Shown here one piece after another: positions 34,537-47,999 of a DNA stretch of 64,000 nt. Origin of the DNA: Haliclystus octoradiatus (Eukaryota; Cnidaria; Staurozoa; Stauromedusae; Haliclystidae); contig OU744446.1 of the NCBI GenBank assembly GCA_916610825.1, positions 27,480,445 through 27,544,444 of the forward strand, written 5' to 3'. A program made the position numbers and the translations under genes. How positions within the stretch are numbered: the first letter of the stretch is position 1; every line of letters starts with the position of its first letter. The notes beneath the pieces are model-generated. The model was not told the origin of the DNA, searched no databases, and was given only the letters and a program-made list of their open reading frames with translations.

Positions 34537-37500
34537 TTACATTCGTCTGTAGACACCAACTTGAGCATGACAAGCTGGACAAGTGTGAATAGCATCTTGG
34601 CATCCCTGCATGCAAAATGGTATGCAAGCACATGGCCAAAGCCTGAAAAACATTATAGAAACACAAATGAAAATACCATATAGCTTTATTATGAGGTCAA
34701 AATTAACAAAAATAAATAAAGTCCTAGACATGATTCTACATGTTTACTTTGCATTTGCATGCAGTCTATGTCAGGCAATTTCGTTTGTTAATAAACTTTT
34801 CGAATGGAAACTCTGTAATAGTAAAGCTTTTCTCCTTCTCCACTGTATAATGTATATTAGTAACTCATGGTTCATAAATACAACGAAACTTCTTTTCGAA
34901 ATACAACTGTCTAGTAAGAAGGATGTTGCTTATACCCCCTGGAGAACATGATTCGAGAAACATGTGTCAATTTAGAGATTTTCGGAAGTTTTTAGAATTT
35001 TTAATTTATTTTATTTTATTTTAATTCTTATTTTTTACTTCATAGTAATGATATGCGGTAAAAAATAACACAAAGGTTTGCAATATTTCGAATTGATCTT
35101 TATTTCATCTCGAGGCAGGTCAGAAAGAAAATGATTAATAATTTTAGATGGTATTTATAATGAATAGCTAATTTGCATAATAGTTTAATACATTGAAATA
35201 TTTCTACACATTAAACAATAGATGGGGCTGAGAATACGGATACCACAGTCTATAGAAATCACATTTTACGGATACAATACAAAATAATGAGATGATACAT
35301 ATTAGACCGGGAGGTGGCTGCTAAAATCTTCAAATCGATCCGGGCAAATTAAAAACATGATAATATATATAATATTGTGTCACTGAACACAAAAAATAAC
35401 GTGTGCCTTACCAATTTTACTTGTATCATGATCTAATTTGATATTTTCTACTAGGTAGTTTGACGCCATCGTTTTTTGAAATAACACGTTCGCGCAATGT
35501 TACAAGCAGATTCGCAAAGCGCGTGGGATTGAAAATAAGAAGTTTTCGAAGTTCGTTCGGGGGGTAATTTCACAAAATGTGAACGACTTTCATTATTATT
35601 AACAGAAGCGTTGAGACTTTATTTCTTGTAATAAAACATTATACTTCTAGTATTTTATATAATATTTTCTTCTATGTTTGAACTTTAATCCTTCTTGTAA
35701 ATAAAACTACGATATTTGAATTACCGAAGAAAATATAAGGAATGACATGCTCACCCCTACTCGGTTCACAATGATGTCATCGAAAAATCAAATCATTGAG
35801 CACGTGGCTAGTGCGAAGCATAAAATAACGATTTATGGCTATTTCATTACAAATTTAACTGAATTTTAGTCTTTTATTGATACAAATAACAGCTTTAATT
35901 AACTGTATTCACCAACAATATGACTTTATATCTTAACACAGTTAGTAGTAATGCATTTATAAAGTTAGACAAAAGAGATACATAGCGCTATAATTATACA
36001 GATTTAATTTTATTTGTTATTGTATTCACAGCTATATTCATTATCGTTTAAATATAATAATTAATTATCAATTAGAGATAAAACTCTCTAGAAAAGAAAA
36101 AGATAGTCTTTCATGAATTCAAATCCAACGCGCCTTCTGTTATCACAATTTGGACAATCTAATTTATTAGTTGCGTTGAATAAGCATACGATTGTATATG
36201 TCTATATCTGTAGATATCTGTATATATATTTGAGCATGCACACAGATGTGTTTTCAGTTGGTGAAGTTTTCCCCACATTGACTAACTCATCTCAACCTAT
36301 ATATAGCTATAACAGGCGAAGTCAATCCCTTGTTGATTGAGCAGTACTGGTGACGGCTAATGGCCAGAAACAAGTATTTGTCCGCTGCTATATGTACATG
36401 CATATATATCTACATCGACCAGATTCAAAGGATCGGGACACATAGTGTAACATGATTTTTATTTTTACTATATTTTCAATTATATATTTGTTCATAGCCA
36501 AAAAAGACTTCCTTTTCAATCTCCCAGATTCGTTTTGTTTTTGGATTTGGTTGAGTTTTCTTGCAAACACACAGGTACAAATAAGAACAGTTAGGATGAA
36601 CATTTTCGACTTTAGATCGTGTTCTGACTATTTATCTTCAATGTTGATGTTCTACAGTAGAATCGTGTCTGGGAACTTGGTATAAGGTCATCCTGTTTGG
36701 TTACCTTAAATTTGAATACAAATTCCGGTGGAATGTTTACAATGCAATTACATATTTTGTATAGCATGATCAAATGTATCATAAACTTCTATAAGTGTGT
36801 AGTAATTTTATTTCAAGCTAATTGAGGAAATCACTATTGCTTGCATCCTTTTGCCATAGCAGCGTGAACATATTATTCGCAAATCTATAATTTGTCGTAG
36901 TCCCATAGAAATATAAACCAATCATATGGACATTTCGACGTTCAGATAATTATTTAGTTATTGAAAATTGTCTGGAATTATTCAGCATCATATTCTCATG
37001 ATAATCTCAAGGTATCGTCAATACCTTATTCAATCGATAACCATGAAATTGTTGATGTTGAACGTGTTCGTGATCTAGTAAACATACTAACTCCTGATCT
37101 GAAGTCATCGAAGCACTGTCCAATGAATTCTGCTAGAGCAAGTGTATATTATATTTAGTATTTAACTGCTTTCTCTCTAAACTAACTGATTTATATATCC
37201 GAGTCTTCATGGTTTATATATACGATACGTCCTCTTCTAGAATCAGCGTTTTCAATATGCAACGAACAATTACAAGAGGGAGTTTGCCAACCAGGAATAC
37301 TATAATATCATAGTTACTCTGATCTTCTATATATGCATTCTCAAACTTGCGTCGCTAGAATTGAGACAAGTCAAAGCAGACTTGATTAGGCTATAAAATA
37401 TTACATGCCTTAGTAGATCTAAAGCTAGATAGCAATTGTCTTTACATTATGAAAATTCTAAATACGTGTTACGTGGACACCTTAAGTCCAGTGAACATCG

Positions 37501-40500
37501 AGTTTCCCTTCGTACCATCCAATGGTGGAATTTATTAGAAGAACATATTGTAGACTGGAAATCATTAACGGTCTTCGATCATCATTAAACCAAAACAGAC
37601 ATTTCATCTTTTTTCAAATTGAATAAATATGCAGCTTATAATTAATATAAGTAATAATGATAAAAATAATGACAGTGTAAATTGTAAATGTAAATGTTTT
37701 CGTGTTTATTGCTGGATGTATGTAAGTAGATGCTTTCGAATTAATCATTTCTCCCTTTACTTACCCGTCAAACTTCATTGACAAAATTAATCTTAACATA
37801 TCATATCATAAAGAGAGAAAAAAAACATTGCTACATAGATAGTAGATTTACCATATTTTCTACGGTATAGGACCCATAATAAAATAGCTCTTAGTTTGAC
37901 TCATTATTTGGACGGCGCGTTCTTAGTTTGATTCATTATATGGACGGTGCGTTTGTAAAGCGTGATTCTAGATATCTATGATACTTAGCGGATTGTGCTA
38001 TTCTAAATATCTAGGGTACATATAGAATGAACCAATCTAGATATGATGCCACTTCAAAATTTAAGCAGTAACATTGAAATATAATGTGAATGATGAACAT
38101 AAAATTCGTATAATTAAAAGGGTCAACGCTATATCTTTGCTATCCAACTTTATACATGTATTACTACGGACTGGTTTAAGAGATATAAGGTCATATTGTT
38201 GGTTAATACAGTTAATTAAAGCTGTTATTTGTATCAATAAAAGACTAAAATTCAGTTAAATTTGTAATGAAATAGCCATAAATCGTTATTTTATGCTTCG
38301 CACTAGCCACGTGCTCAATGTTTTGATTTTTCGATGACATCATCGTGAACCGAGTAGGGGTGAGCATATCATTCCTTATATTTTCTTCGGTAATTCAATA
38401 TCGTAGTTTTTATTTACAAGACGGATTAAAGTTCAAACATAGAAGAAAATATTATATAAAATACTAGAAGTATAATGTTTTATTACAAGAAATAAAGTCT
38501 CCACGCTTCTATTAATAATAATGAAAGTCGTTCACATTTTGTGAAATTACCCCCCGAACGAACTTCGAAAACTTCTTATTTTCAATCCCACGCGCTTTGC
38601 GAATCTGCTTGTAACATGGCGCGAACGTGTTATTTCAAAAAACGATGGCGTCAAACTACCTACTAGAAAATATCAAATTACATGATGATACAAGTAAAAT
38701 TGGTAAGGCACACGTTATTTTTTGTGTTCAGTGATACAATATTATATATATTATCATGTTTTTGATTTGCCCGGATCGATTTGAAGATTTTAGCAGCCAC
38801 GTCCTGGTCTATATATGACATCGCAACAAAACCATCTGGATTCAAAGGGTCGGCGACTAAATTGTTCCCTTCATCATCATCATCATCATCATCATTTATT
38901 CAGAACCTTTAAGTTATACAAACTTTTTTTCAAAGGACTGACCCTTGGGTCGGTCACGTTTTCTAGGTTGACCAGCGAGGTGTTATTAATAAAAGTGCTG
39001 ACCGGTATGGTCAATATAGCTGCAATCCAGCAGCCACACAGCAAACTAACAACGATAGGGCATGCAAACATTTATTGATATACTACTAACCAAGAATTTA
39101 ATGTTGATAAAATAAGCCTCTTCGGATTTTATAATGTTCATTGTTCTGAGATGGGATAAACAAAGTAGATCAATAGAATTATCCCGAGGTTTTTCCCAAG
39201 GGAGGACTGGTATCAACAATGATAATTATGAAACTGACAAGGTATTCCAAAGAGGCTTATTGTTCGGTGCCCATATGAGCCTGAAGATTTGAAAAGCCGC
39301 CGAAAGTTGTTTTCATGCCCTATCATTGTTAATTTGTTGTGTGGCTGCTGGATTGCAGCATAGATTATAGAATACAGGGATTGGTCATCAAGGTCTGGGC
39401 ACAAAATATGTTTCTGTTTAAGATTTTCCGGAAACACGTGTTCTTGAGCCGACACATAATTTTGTGACAAATTTTCACAAGTGTCATTACAGCAACGCGG
39501 TCGACTGTTCTACTCATTTTAAAATCATTGTTCATATCTTCAAGCTGGTTACAGGCTGGCTAGTAAAGTACACTTGATTATTTCATTATTTTGCAATGGA
39601 TGATCAATTTAATAGCAATGATTTTCAGTACCTCGAATTTCTTAAACGTGGAAGGCGATGAAGAAAATGGCGAACTCAATCGCTGAAAGTTTAGAAAAAC
39701 GCGCCTTTAAAAAAGTTTAATATTGCTGATAGATTTGAAAAACTAAAGGTGGATTAACGGTGTCAGTAACCCTTCACACACGATCGAAACACACTGATAT
39801 AAAATTATCTATTGAATCGATGAAGCTGAAGGTTTGTTCACGACTAAATGAGTCTGCTCTTCTCAAGAGTTACTACGAATGAGTTATTTCCTCGGACATT
39901 TCTGGAGATGTGTCAAATATATTCAACAATTTTGATCTATTCCCTATACAAATCTAGTCGGCAGTAATAAAAACATCTATCTGAAATTCATTGCGTGGAT
40001 GAGCACCTTCGGAGAGTCTATTTATTATTGTTGTGGAACTGTGAAAACGAATTTCGTAATTTATCATAAGGAGATCAGATGGATGGACTCTTAAAGCAAA
40101 CACGCGTGAATTCTTTGCAAATCCCAAAAGTTTAATTTACCTGGGGTGTAGCAGTACAACACTCTGGTTTAGAAGATAGCAATCAATACCGATGATTTTA
40201 TTTTTTATTTGTCTATAAGGTATTATAATTTAATATATGAAGTGAGATAATTTTTGTACACGAGCGGCATGGGCTTATTGCTTGTAACTTAAAAGAGAAA
40301 CTGGAATTGAAAAAGAAATCGCTAAGGAACAAATTAAAAGAAAATTCAAACTTTAAAGTAACAGCAATTCAACATTAATTTGAATAATAAGGTGAACGTC
40401 CATTATTTGATATTGTGTAAAATGCACTGTAAATGTAAGTGTAACACAACGTGACTATAAATGTAATACATCGACACTGAATGTTTTTACAAGTGTTTTG

Positions 40501-42943
40501 ATTTACAAAACCAGTTATCGATATTTGCACCATATCTTGTTTATTCTGTGTATTGCTTTCTAAATTTTTGTAGTGTATTCATTGTATTCTCTCTGCTGTG
40601 ATACATACACTATCCTTATTATTTGTTATGTGATGAAAATTGTTGAGAGTATTTTGTGCAACTTGTATGTTGTATGTCTATGTCTTTATGGGCCGCCTAG
40701 CTTCTGCCTATAGCTGTAAACTGTATCCCTCCCATTTAGAAGCGCGATTATTTTTCAGTGAATATTTCAGCTTGATTGTGATTTGTTAGTTATAAGTATA
40801 TTTGTAGATTAATTCAATCACGACAATCACAAATAATTTCTTTTTCAAAGTTAACCATTAATTTCCAAATTGCAAAAGGGATCAAAGCAATATTTTGGTG
40901 AAATATTCCGCCAAACATGGTGAATTAAATTGGCCATATGTACTCGCTATTTTGTTTAAACGTACTTAAATTTCTTGTGTCGGCTCAAGATCACGTGACT
41001 CCGTTTCGCGGCAAATTCGACATAATCTGACCGCGTGGCCGAGAACAATAGAGTTGCCAATCCTTGTATTCTCTGATCTATGATTGCAGCTATGTTGACC
41101 ATACCGGTTAGCACTTTTATTAATAACACCTCGCTAGTAAACCTAGAAAACGTGACCGACCCAAGGGAACAATTTAGTCACCGACCCTTTGAATCTAGAT
41201 TGTTTTGTTGTAAGGTTATGTAGCATCTCATTCTTTTGTATTGTTTCCGTAAAATTGTTATGTACAGACAGCGGTATCCGTATTCTAAGCCCCATCTATT
41301 GTTTAATGTGTAGAAATATTTCAATATATTAAACTATTATGCAAATTAGCTATTCAATATAAATACCATGCAAAATTATTAATCATTCTCTTTCCAACCT
41401 GCCGGAAGATGGAATAAAGATGATTTCGAAATATTGCAAACCTCTGTGTTACTTTTTTATCGCATATCATTATTACTTTATTTTACTTGGAAAAACATAA
41501 AAATTAAAATCTATATGTCATGCAATTTCGTTTCTGAATAATGTCAAGCAAATCGACAGAAATTTCAGATAAGTAGATATATAAATATAATTACTCTGCT
41601 CTACTTTTCTAGATAAATGATACATGTATGCATAAGTACATTGTACACATGATTTAGCAACAGCTGCACAGCGTGTTAATTAGCCATTTAAACAATTGAT
41701 TTATATTCAATATTGCTAGAAAAATGTTGTGAGTGATATAAATAAGTTTTACATTGTTTCTAATCACATATATTCATCAACTGTAACAAGTATTCAAGTG
41801 CGAAAGTATGTAAAGTAAGTCTCCTTGACCATTGATTGCAATGGTGGGAGAATACGGTTGGAGCTGTATTAAAATAGACAATACAACAGATTGAGTCTTG
41901 GATATTATTCAAGAGGGCATCGGGCAAGGAATGGTTATTATAATGCAGAGTATTTTTACCAGAGTTACAATGAATGGACACTGACTTGGACTGCGACGTC
42001 AAAGTAACTGTCACAATGCTAACGACCCGATAACAGTACTATGCATTACACCCACTGATGGAATGTGAATATTGCTGGAGAAAGATTTGAGTTAGCTAGA
42101 AAAACCACCAGCATGGGAGTCAAGAGGATCATTTTGGAACTATTTGCAGAGGTGAAATGCTCTACAACACTAGCAAGGATAAATTTGAACGTTCTGTCAG
42201 CTGTTCTTCTATGTCAAAGGAAAAAATAAAACATCTTGTCTACAATGTATTGGAATATAATCTGAAATTTGAGCAGAGCAACCAAACTTTTGAAAACGTA
42301 AGATAATTAGATTGACGGCTATTGTTGATAACTATAATATAACCATGCAGACATGAAACATACATCTTGAAGAAAAATAAAAAATAGCGATTTGCAAAGG
42401 ATTGCTGCATAGTTTGTATTGATTGTTCACTTCTGAGTTTACTAGACTATTTCAACCCTAACCAAAATTCAATCTTTTTCTGTCAATGCAGTTAAGTCGA
42501 AGCATGCTAACATCAGCTATAACTTACCCAACAAGACAAAGAATGACACATAGAAGCCATGCCATTGAACCGTTGTCATAGCGAACACTGGTGACAACAT
42601 TTTGTCCACAACAAGGGCATGACATTGACATAGGAGATTCGTGAAATCCCATGACAACAGCAGGCATCACAGCCGGTTGTGTGACAATGGTTGTTTGTGT
42701 AGTTCCCTGGTAAGGTACTTGTGCTTGCTGACCAGGGCCAGGAGCATATTTCTGTTCAGGATATCCTTGTTGTGGGTATGCTCCCTGTTGTTGAGGGAAT
42801 CCTGGTTGTGGTTGTTGTGGGTAAGGGGATTGCTGTGGTGGATAACCAGGCTGCTGGGAGGAGTAGATTGGAGGCTGTTGTGGTGGTGGCATTCCCATGG
42901 ATGGGTCTTTGGAACAATCACTATATGGCGGTGGCGCACTCAT
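34537..42943 (-). CDS. LITAF-domain membrane-associated protein, 2 exons
   Basis: Exon 1 is 42943-42528 and exon 2 is 34642-34537, joined in phase (GT-AG), giving about 173 residues. Residues 1-95 are Pro/Gln/Tyr-rich, starting MSAPPPYSD, which contains a PPPY motif of the kind that binds Nedd4-family WW domains, followed by many YPPQ/YPQQ repeats. The LITAF domain covers about 105-170: the first knuckle CPCCGQNVVT, a hydrophobic membrane-inserted segment MAWLLCVILCLVGGLWPC spanning the splice site, IPFCMQGCQDAIH and the second knuckle CPACHA. Members bind Zn and sit on the cytosolic face of late endosomes and lysosomes, aiding membrane-protein sorting. The 7.9-kb intron is filled by nested transposons but the reading frame is intact. 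A paralogue at 12421-17758 has the same exon plan. A 5' non-coding exon above 42943 is possible. Confidence 0.9.
35303..38811. mobile_element. Inner foldback element with 700-bp inverted arms
   Basis: 35303-36000 and 38110-38811 are reverse complements starting TAGACCRGGANGTGGCTGC. The first 500 bp are over 90% alike, with decay inward. A third copy of the arm starts at 63533. The 2.1-kb centre holds AT-rich DNA, a duplicated GTTCTTAGTTTGAYTCATTA near 37890-37945 and short open frames with no recognisable domain. No transposase is seen. The flanks suggest an AT-rich target (ATAT), but the duplication is not clean. Confidence 0.85.
38872..38941 (-). mobile_element. LINE 3' tail insertion, 70 bp
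   Basis: CATCAT repeats followed by TTTATTCAGAACCTTTAAGT, the same 3' terminus as at 20908. It splits one arm of the outer foldback. The uninterrupted arm near 41160 shows the empty site, and CCCTT is repeated on both sides (5-bp target duplication). An extremely 5'-truncated LINE insertion. Confidence 0.85.
39359..41081. mobile_element. Non-autonomous hAT-like transposon, copy 2
   Basis: Full-length relative of 911-2699. The ends are ATAGATTATAGAATACAGGG and the reverse of a slightly mutated partner. The target repeat GATTGCAG is perfect at 39351-39358 and 41082-41089. It sits in the outer foldback near its loop. No transposase frame. Confidence 0.88.
42100..42297 (+). other. Possible coding exon of unknown gene
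   Basis: After an acceptor-like TTAGCTAG, 66 codons stay open to a donor AAC/GTAAGAT. Text such as FGTICRGEMLYNTSKDKFER and KHLVYNVLEYNLKFEQSN reads like protein. It lies antisense in the LITAF intron next to exon 1. A 66-codon open run can occur by chance, and no domain is recognised. Confidence 0.2.
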
Positions 42944-44929
42944 CTTCTTCTATAAATCAAGTCAATGCAATCTAAATAGCAAATATAGGAATGTTAATCC
43001 AAATTTACTGATACCACGCGTTTTTACTACACAAACCTGAACCTTTTCCGAAACCTGACACTCAAATTCAAGGGGGTATAGCACATAACGAACATATAAG
43101 CAAAAGGAAAACATTGATCGATTTATGCTATAAGTATAAGAGGAACAATTAACTTCATACTCAGTTAGTGAGCAATTACCGTAATACGAAAAATATTTGT
43201 TTTGCTTTTACTATTGAAATTCAAAATATTTCCAAACTTCTGAATTGTGTTGTGTATCAACATGAAGATATTGTGTTTTAAGAAACATGCTATTTCCTGA
43301 CCATGTACTAATTCAAATATTAAGTGGTTTATGTTCACTATGAATTCAAATAAATTAAACTATCATGTCATTGTCATGGGACACAATGAAGGTGTCTGAA
43401 AATCACGAGCTGCCTTGGCAAATGATCTTCAGCCTTTTGAGTTGCACATAACAATTGAAGAGTGTATCTGAGCCATGTTGCATAAAGGAGTGTCAGAGAT
43501 GTGATTTACAAATTGCAAATCCCTAATTTAAATGTAAAAAACAGATATGATTGGCAAACTACATGAAACCACTTTTCTCAGAATGGTAAAATTTAATAAA
43601 AATGTTTCTTGAGATTTTAAAAGATACAAGGCTTGAATAGTTAGCAGCTATCCACACAGAATGTACTCAGAGGAGGAGGACCTGAGCAGGAGAGTGTACC
43701 ATCAAAGCAAACAATTTCAGGTTCCTACCAAGAAGAAGGGCTGCATATAACAATTGTAGGCCTATAGGTTAGCATTTAAACTATTTCTGTTGTTGAATTT
43801 GTGATAATCTGGAAACCTGCAAGGGCCTTAACAAGCCTGTTCGGCGTTTAAAAGCTTCAATGTCGTGTCTCCAAATCTGAGGCTTATAGAAACTGAAATA
43901 CTAAAGATATGGATTTGAAGAAAATCATATATTTTGATTTAAAAAGTTGGCAGTATGGAATAAGTTGTATCACTTCAAAATCCTAAAACAAAACATAATT
44001 GAAGGGAGGTGCTTCTTTAAACATGTAGGAAAAGTTGGGGGGTTATCAAAAATATCCACATTGGGTAATAGTGAATATTGGAACCTTTACTGATTTTTAT
44101 CTCACACAGACACATCATCATGTCACAGACACTTTAGGGATTGATCCTTATGAATTGCAGTAGAAATGGAGTGCAAGTTTTATGAAAATAAGTTTTTCGA
44201 TTTTTAGCATCATTAAGCAAATGGTACACAGTTTCCTATGAGCTGTTGATAATTGGTGCATAATAGGCACATAAAGAGAAAATGAGAAGGCATAAGAAAA
44301 CTACGAGCCGCCTCGGCTGGTTATTTTCGCTTTTCAGTTTTCTCCTAAAGTGGCTCAAGTATTATAATTAGCACAACTTCCACAAGCATCTACATGACTT
44401 TCGTGCTTTAAAATGTTTTCAAAATCTCATGATCAAATTTGAATTATTCATTTGTGATATCAAATTCGAATTGTAAGATTGATTGTGTTTTCGAACCAAG
44501 TTTTGCTATTTGGTAATTTGGCGTCGATTTCTAAACCAATCAGATTGATCGAATAATTTTTGTTATAATACACACAGACTTAACAGCTGATATCAGCATG
44601 CAAAAAAATTAAAAAGATGTAGCTTTAGAAGACAGTATAAACCAAATTTTAGCTCTAAAAAGGTATATAGCTCTATTTGGAATTCCATATGCTCAGCTAT
44701 AAGAAAAGTAACTAGCAGGTCTGGGATGAAAAGTAAAATATTAAATCAATATAAGGTAACATGAGTCTGACTTTCGTTTTGCTTGTAATATTTGAGACGG
44801 TATCGCCCTATCGAAGGTACCCGTACCACTATGCTATTTTTAGAGGAGTGGCTTTTTATGTTAAGGGCAATGATTGTAAATGCTCCTCCTTGATATCAGC
44901 TGCCATACTGAAAATCAATTTTACCAGAT

Positions 44930-45070
44930 TTCATGGTAGATAGGCCTAGATTGTCCATGCGCAATAATGCGCCGCAGCTACTCACAATGCACTTCCCTCT
45001 GGACCATTCCATTCGCCATCCTTAGAAGCTACTCATTTGATGTTTCAGATGAAGTCAAGGCTGAGTTGAC
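44930..45070 (+). repeat. 140-bp dispersed repeat, copy B
   Basis: Same orientation as copy A at 33975-34110, with CGCCGCAGCTACTCACAATG and the AAGTCAAGGCTGAGTTGA end. Confidence 0.7.
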
Positions 45071-45119
45071 CTTTGGTAGATCTAAAGTTCAGTTGCTCTG
45101 CCATCTTAGCAAATCCTCC

Positions 45120-45350
45120 GATTAAAACATAGGATGTTGGCTTAAAATGACGGTCAAACTCTTTTGTGGTGAATAATAGTGTTCTTTTTTTTGGTTTCAA
45201 AAGGTGTAACACGAGAATCTCGAAAATACCATGTTCCAGGGCAATTTGATGGAAAAAAGTTGTGCTACGCATAAACGCAACAGTGACATGTACGAATAGA
45301 AAAAAGTTATATATGTTGTGTCCCAAAGCGATATATACACTTTAAGTTAA
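45120..45350. repeat. Dispersed repeat, copy 1 of three
   Basis: Shares GGTCAAACTCTTTTG, TTTTTTGGTTTCAAAA, CACGAGAATCTC and GTTGTGTCCCAAA with 48330-48560, and in reverse with 48000-48130. Open frames across these three places are look-alikes because the DNA is repeated, not because a protein is conserved. Confidence 0.6.
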
Positions 45351-47999
45351 TTTTATTTTAGACATACTTTTCATTTCATTTTAATTTTACATAAGGAAAC
45401 ATGCTGAAAACAGTGTTGCACATTTCAGTGTCTATCCTGTCTAAATATTTGTGTTAATGTCTGTGCATGTGTAATCGTCTGTTTTGAACTTTTGATGGAA
45501 AACATGCTGCCTCATATGTGAAATCAAAACTTGAAGGCAGAAGAAGCTACTGAATGCTGGTGCTATGTCATTGCAGACACGGCATCAATGGAAAAAAAAC
45601 ATGTAGCCTAACCAAATAAGTCTTTTTTGTATATTCTGGTCTTATAAAATTATAGAAATTTATATCATTTATTAATATTCATAAAAATTTGATAGCCTAC
45701 TCACTTATTATGGACGGATGCTTATGTACTAAATCTTATTTTGTGCAAATTGAGAATAGGCATATATATATCAACTGGAAAAAAGGCAGAATTTTTCTAG
45801 CTTCTGAGGAGGGCCTTGTTGGCCTTTGGCCCAATGTTGTTACTTTTGACATGAAATGTCACTTGAAATGAAAGCTAATAGAGATGTGTTAATTAAAATG
45901 TCATAATCCTTCCATACCAGTACTGCATATTCATGATATCCATAACATTTCATGATTTTAGAGACATTAATTAAAATAAAATTCTGACAGATATTCTCAA
46001 GACTTCCAGTTGCAGTTTGATATTAATAATCTTTACTGCAAATATCTAATTCAATATAAACCATATAAAAAAATGTGTCAATACCGTTTTATCAAAGTAA
46101 ATAGAACACAGGAAGAGATAATTCACATACTAAATTCTGCATAATTATATCCCCACATGATAGCAGTGGAAAGGAAAACATTTGGTTGCTCTGGTTAGAT
46201 TTCGGTTATGACGCAACTTTTCGATTAGGTTTTTAATTTAAAAGCTGGCTGATGAATGCCGAAGCACAACTATACAGAGATATTTATGATTTTTTAATCA
46301 ACTTTAAATTGAGCATTTTTATAACTTTTGGACCCATAACATTGTTTTTTCAAAAGTTTTAGATCCGTAACACTTGTGTGATCTGTCAAAATCACAGTAG
46401 AAGCCATACATTTAAATGCATCACTTTGAGACACAAATTTTCAGTATAGGTCCTCATCCAATATGCTTTTAAATGCCACAGTAATATTTATGAGATTGTT
46501 ACCTTCATAGACATAAAAAATTATTCAAAAGCATTTTTTCCATAAGTTTGTGTATTAATTTTGAGGGGCATTGCGCGGTTATTTCCAAATATTATTTTGA
46601 ACTCAAATTTGTTACTTATGATTCTTTTACCCGTAAGAACAATAAAATCGAGAATGCAATTCAACTTTCAAACTTTACTTTTTTGGACCATCCTAATGTC
46701 GAATGTAGAAACACAACTATTTGTACAGTATTTACATCACAGGATGATATAATTTTTAAAACAAGATGCTGTATTTAAAAACTATATTGGTGATCAGCAT
46801 CTGTCTGTTCCTTTGTTTTCATTTTGATTAAATTTAGAAATAGACTGGCCGTGGTCTGTCCTCATTTTCTGATTTAAGAAGAGTTTTAAACTTATGTAAG
46901 CTGTTAGCTGCGAGCATACTATTTAAAGCACCTGTTAATGTGAATGCGGACATATGTGACTTTGAAATCAGAAACTAAAACAATCAATATCCAAGCCATA
47001 CTTAAGCCCATGATTGTCTGACGTCATTTCACGGTTCACTAACCTAACCATATCCTAACCGCTTTGTCGGTGAACTTGTTGGAATAATACTATTGAATGG
47101 ACCGTGGTTTACTAAAATCCTACTACAGTCCACCCAACTCCTTCATTGAATTTGTCGGCTTGAAATATTTTTGAATAAATGTTTAAACCATCCTTGAGAC
47201 CAGGAGCCTTTGGAGATTTGAGATTTATTTATATTTGCACTTGATTATGATTTTTATTGTCGCTGTTACTAAATACTTTTGGAAGGTAAAATTGATGCGG
47301 CAGATGTTTGGGGATGTTTTTACAATTCAAATCGTTGAATCCAAATATTGTTTAAAATTCAAAGGTTCCTTTGAATTTCGTAAACGCAGCACTCTGTAAT
47401 GAAACTTATAAATGATACATCTGGAAAAGTAGAACTTAACTGATAGTTAAGTAGAGAGTAGAAAGTAGGCCTAATTTTTGTCATCTTCACCTCAATTTAT
47501 AGTTTTTTTCGTTTTGTTTGAGATTTTGTTATTTCAGAAGACTTTATCATATTCACGGTTCATTGCCGCTACACGGCTTTGATCTAGATGGAGGCGGCTT
47601 TGATCTTTTAAGGAAAATAATTTTTCAATTTTACGCCGAATTCAGTGGTTTATTTAAAATTAAATATAGCCTATGTTCAAACCACGAAAGAGGGCTTTCG
47701 AATGATATATAATGTTCTGGATTTCTTTGCATGGTTTTTGAGATTAGCGGGCACAAAGTTTTGAAGGTCATTTTTATATAGTAGTAGATATTTGAACAAT
47801 CTAACAACTCTCTAAATTAATAAATTCTTTTGTATTTCGTTTTTGGAATAAATTTGCTAAACTTTGACACATAATTAGAAGACAAAATTGTTGTTCTTAA
47901 ATGATGCATTTTTTATCTCTTTTACTAATAAAGTTCATAGCACTGCTTCTGTTACTAATGTAGTAAATCTTGATAGTGGACAGTTGAAAATTTCTTTTT

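Larger units (their letters stand above)
35000..41500. mobile_element. Outer foldback element (interrupted three times)
   Basis: The left arm is 35040-35302, continuing at 38812-38871 and 38942-39065. The right arm, in reverse, is 39295-39358 continuing at 41090-41470. Matching text includes TTTGCAATATTTCGAA, CAATAGATGGGGCT, GGGTCGG near the middle and TTTGTTGTGTGGCTGC near the loop. The arms are about 450 bp around a 230-bp loop. They diverge beyond about 35000 and 41500. No coding capacity. It carries the inner foldback, a LINE tail and a hAT-like element, and lies wholly inside the LITAF intron. Confidence 0.75.
42944..47930. other. Unassigned AT-rich region upstream of LITAF gene
   Basis: Should include the LITAF promoter. 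I find no convincing exon. Open frames at 44761, 45689 and 46548 have no recognised domains. Dispersed repeats occur at 44930-45070 and 45120-45350. Several TAGGCCTA words occur, as also near 56030-56100. Confidence 0.35.

Noticed and set aside
34000-42500. Open frames inside the LITAF intron as genes
   Set aside because: They fall in foldback arms, hAT-like DNA or AT-rich spacer, occur equally in the inverted copies and show no domain.
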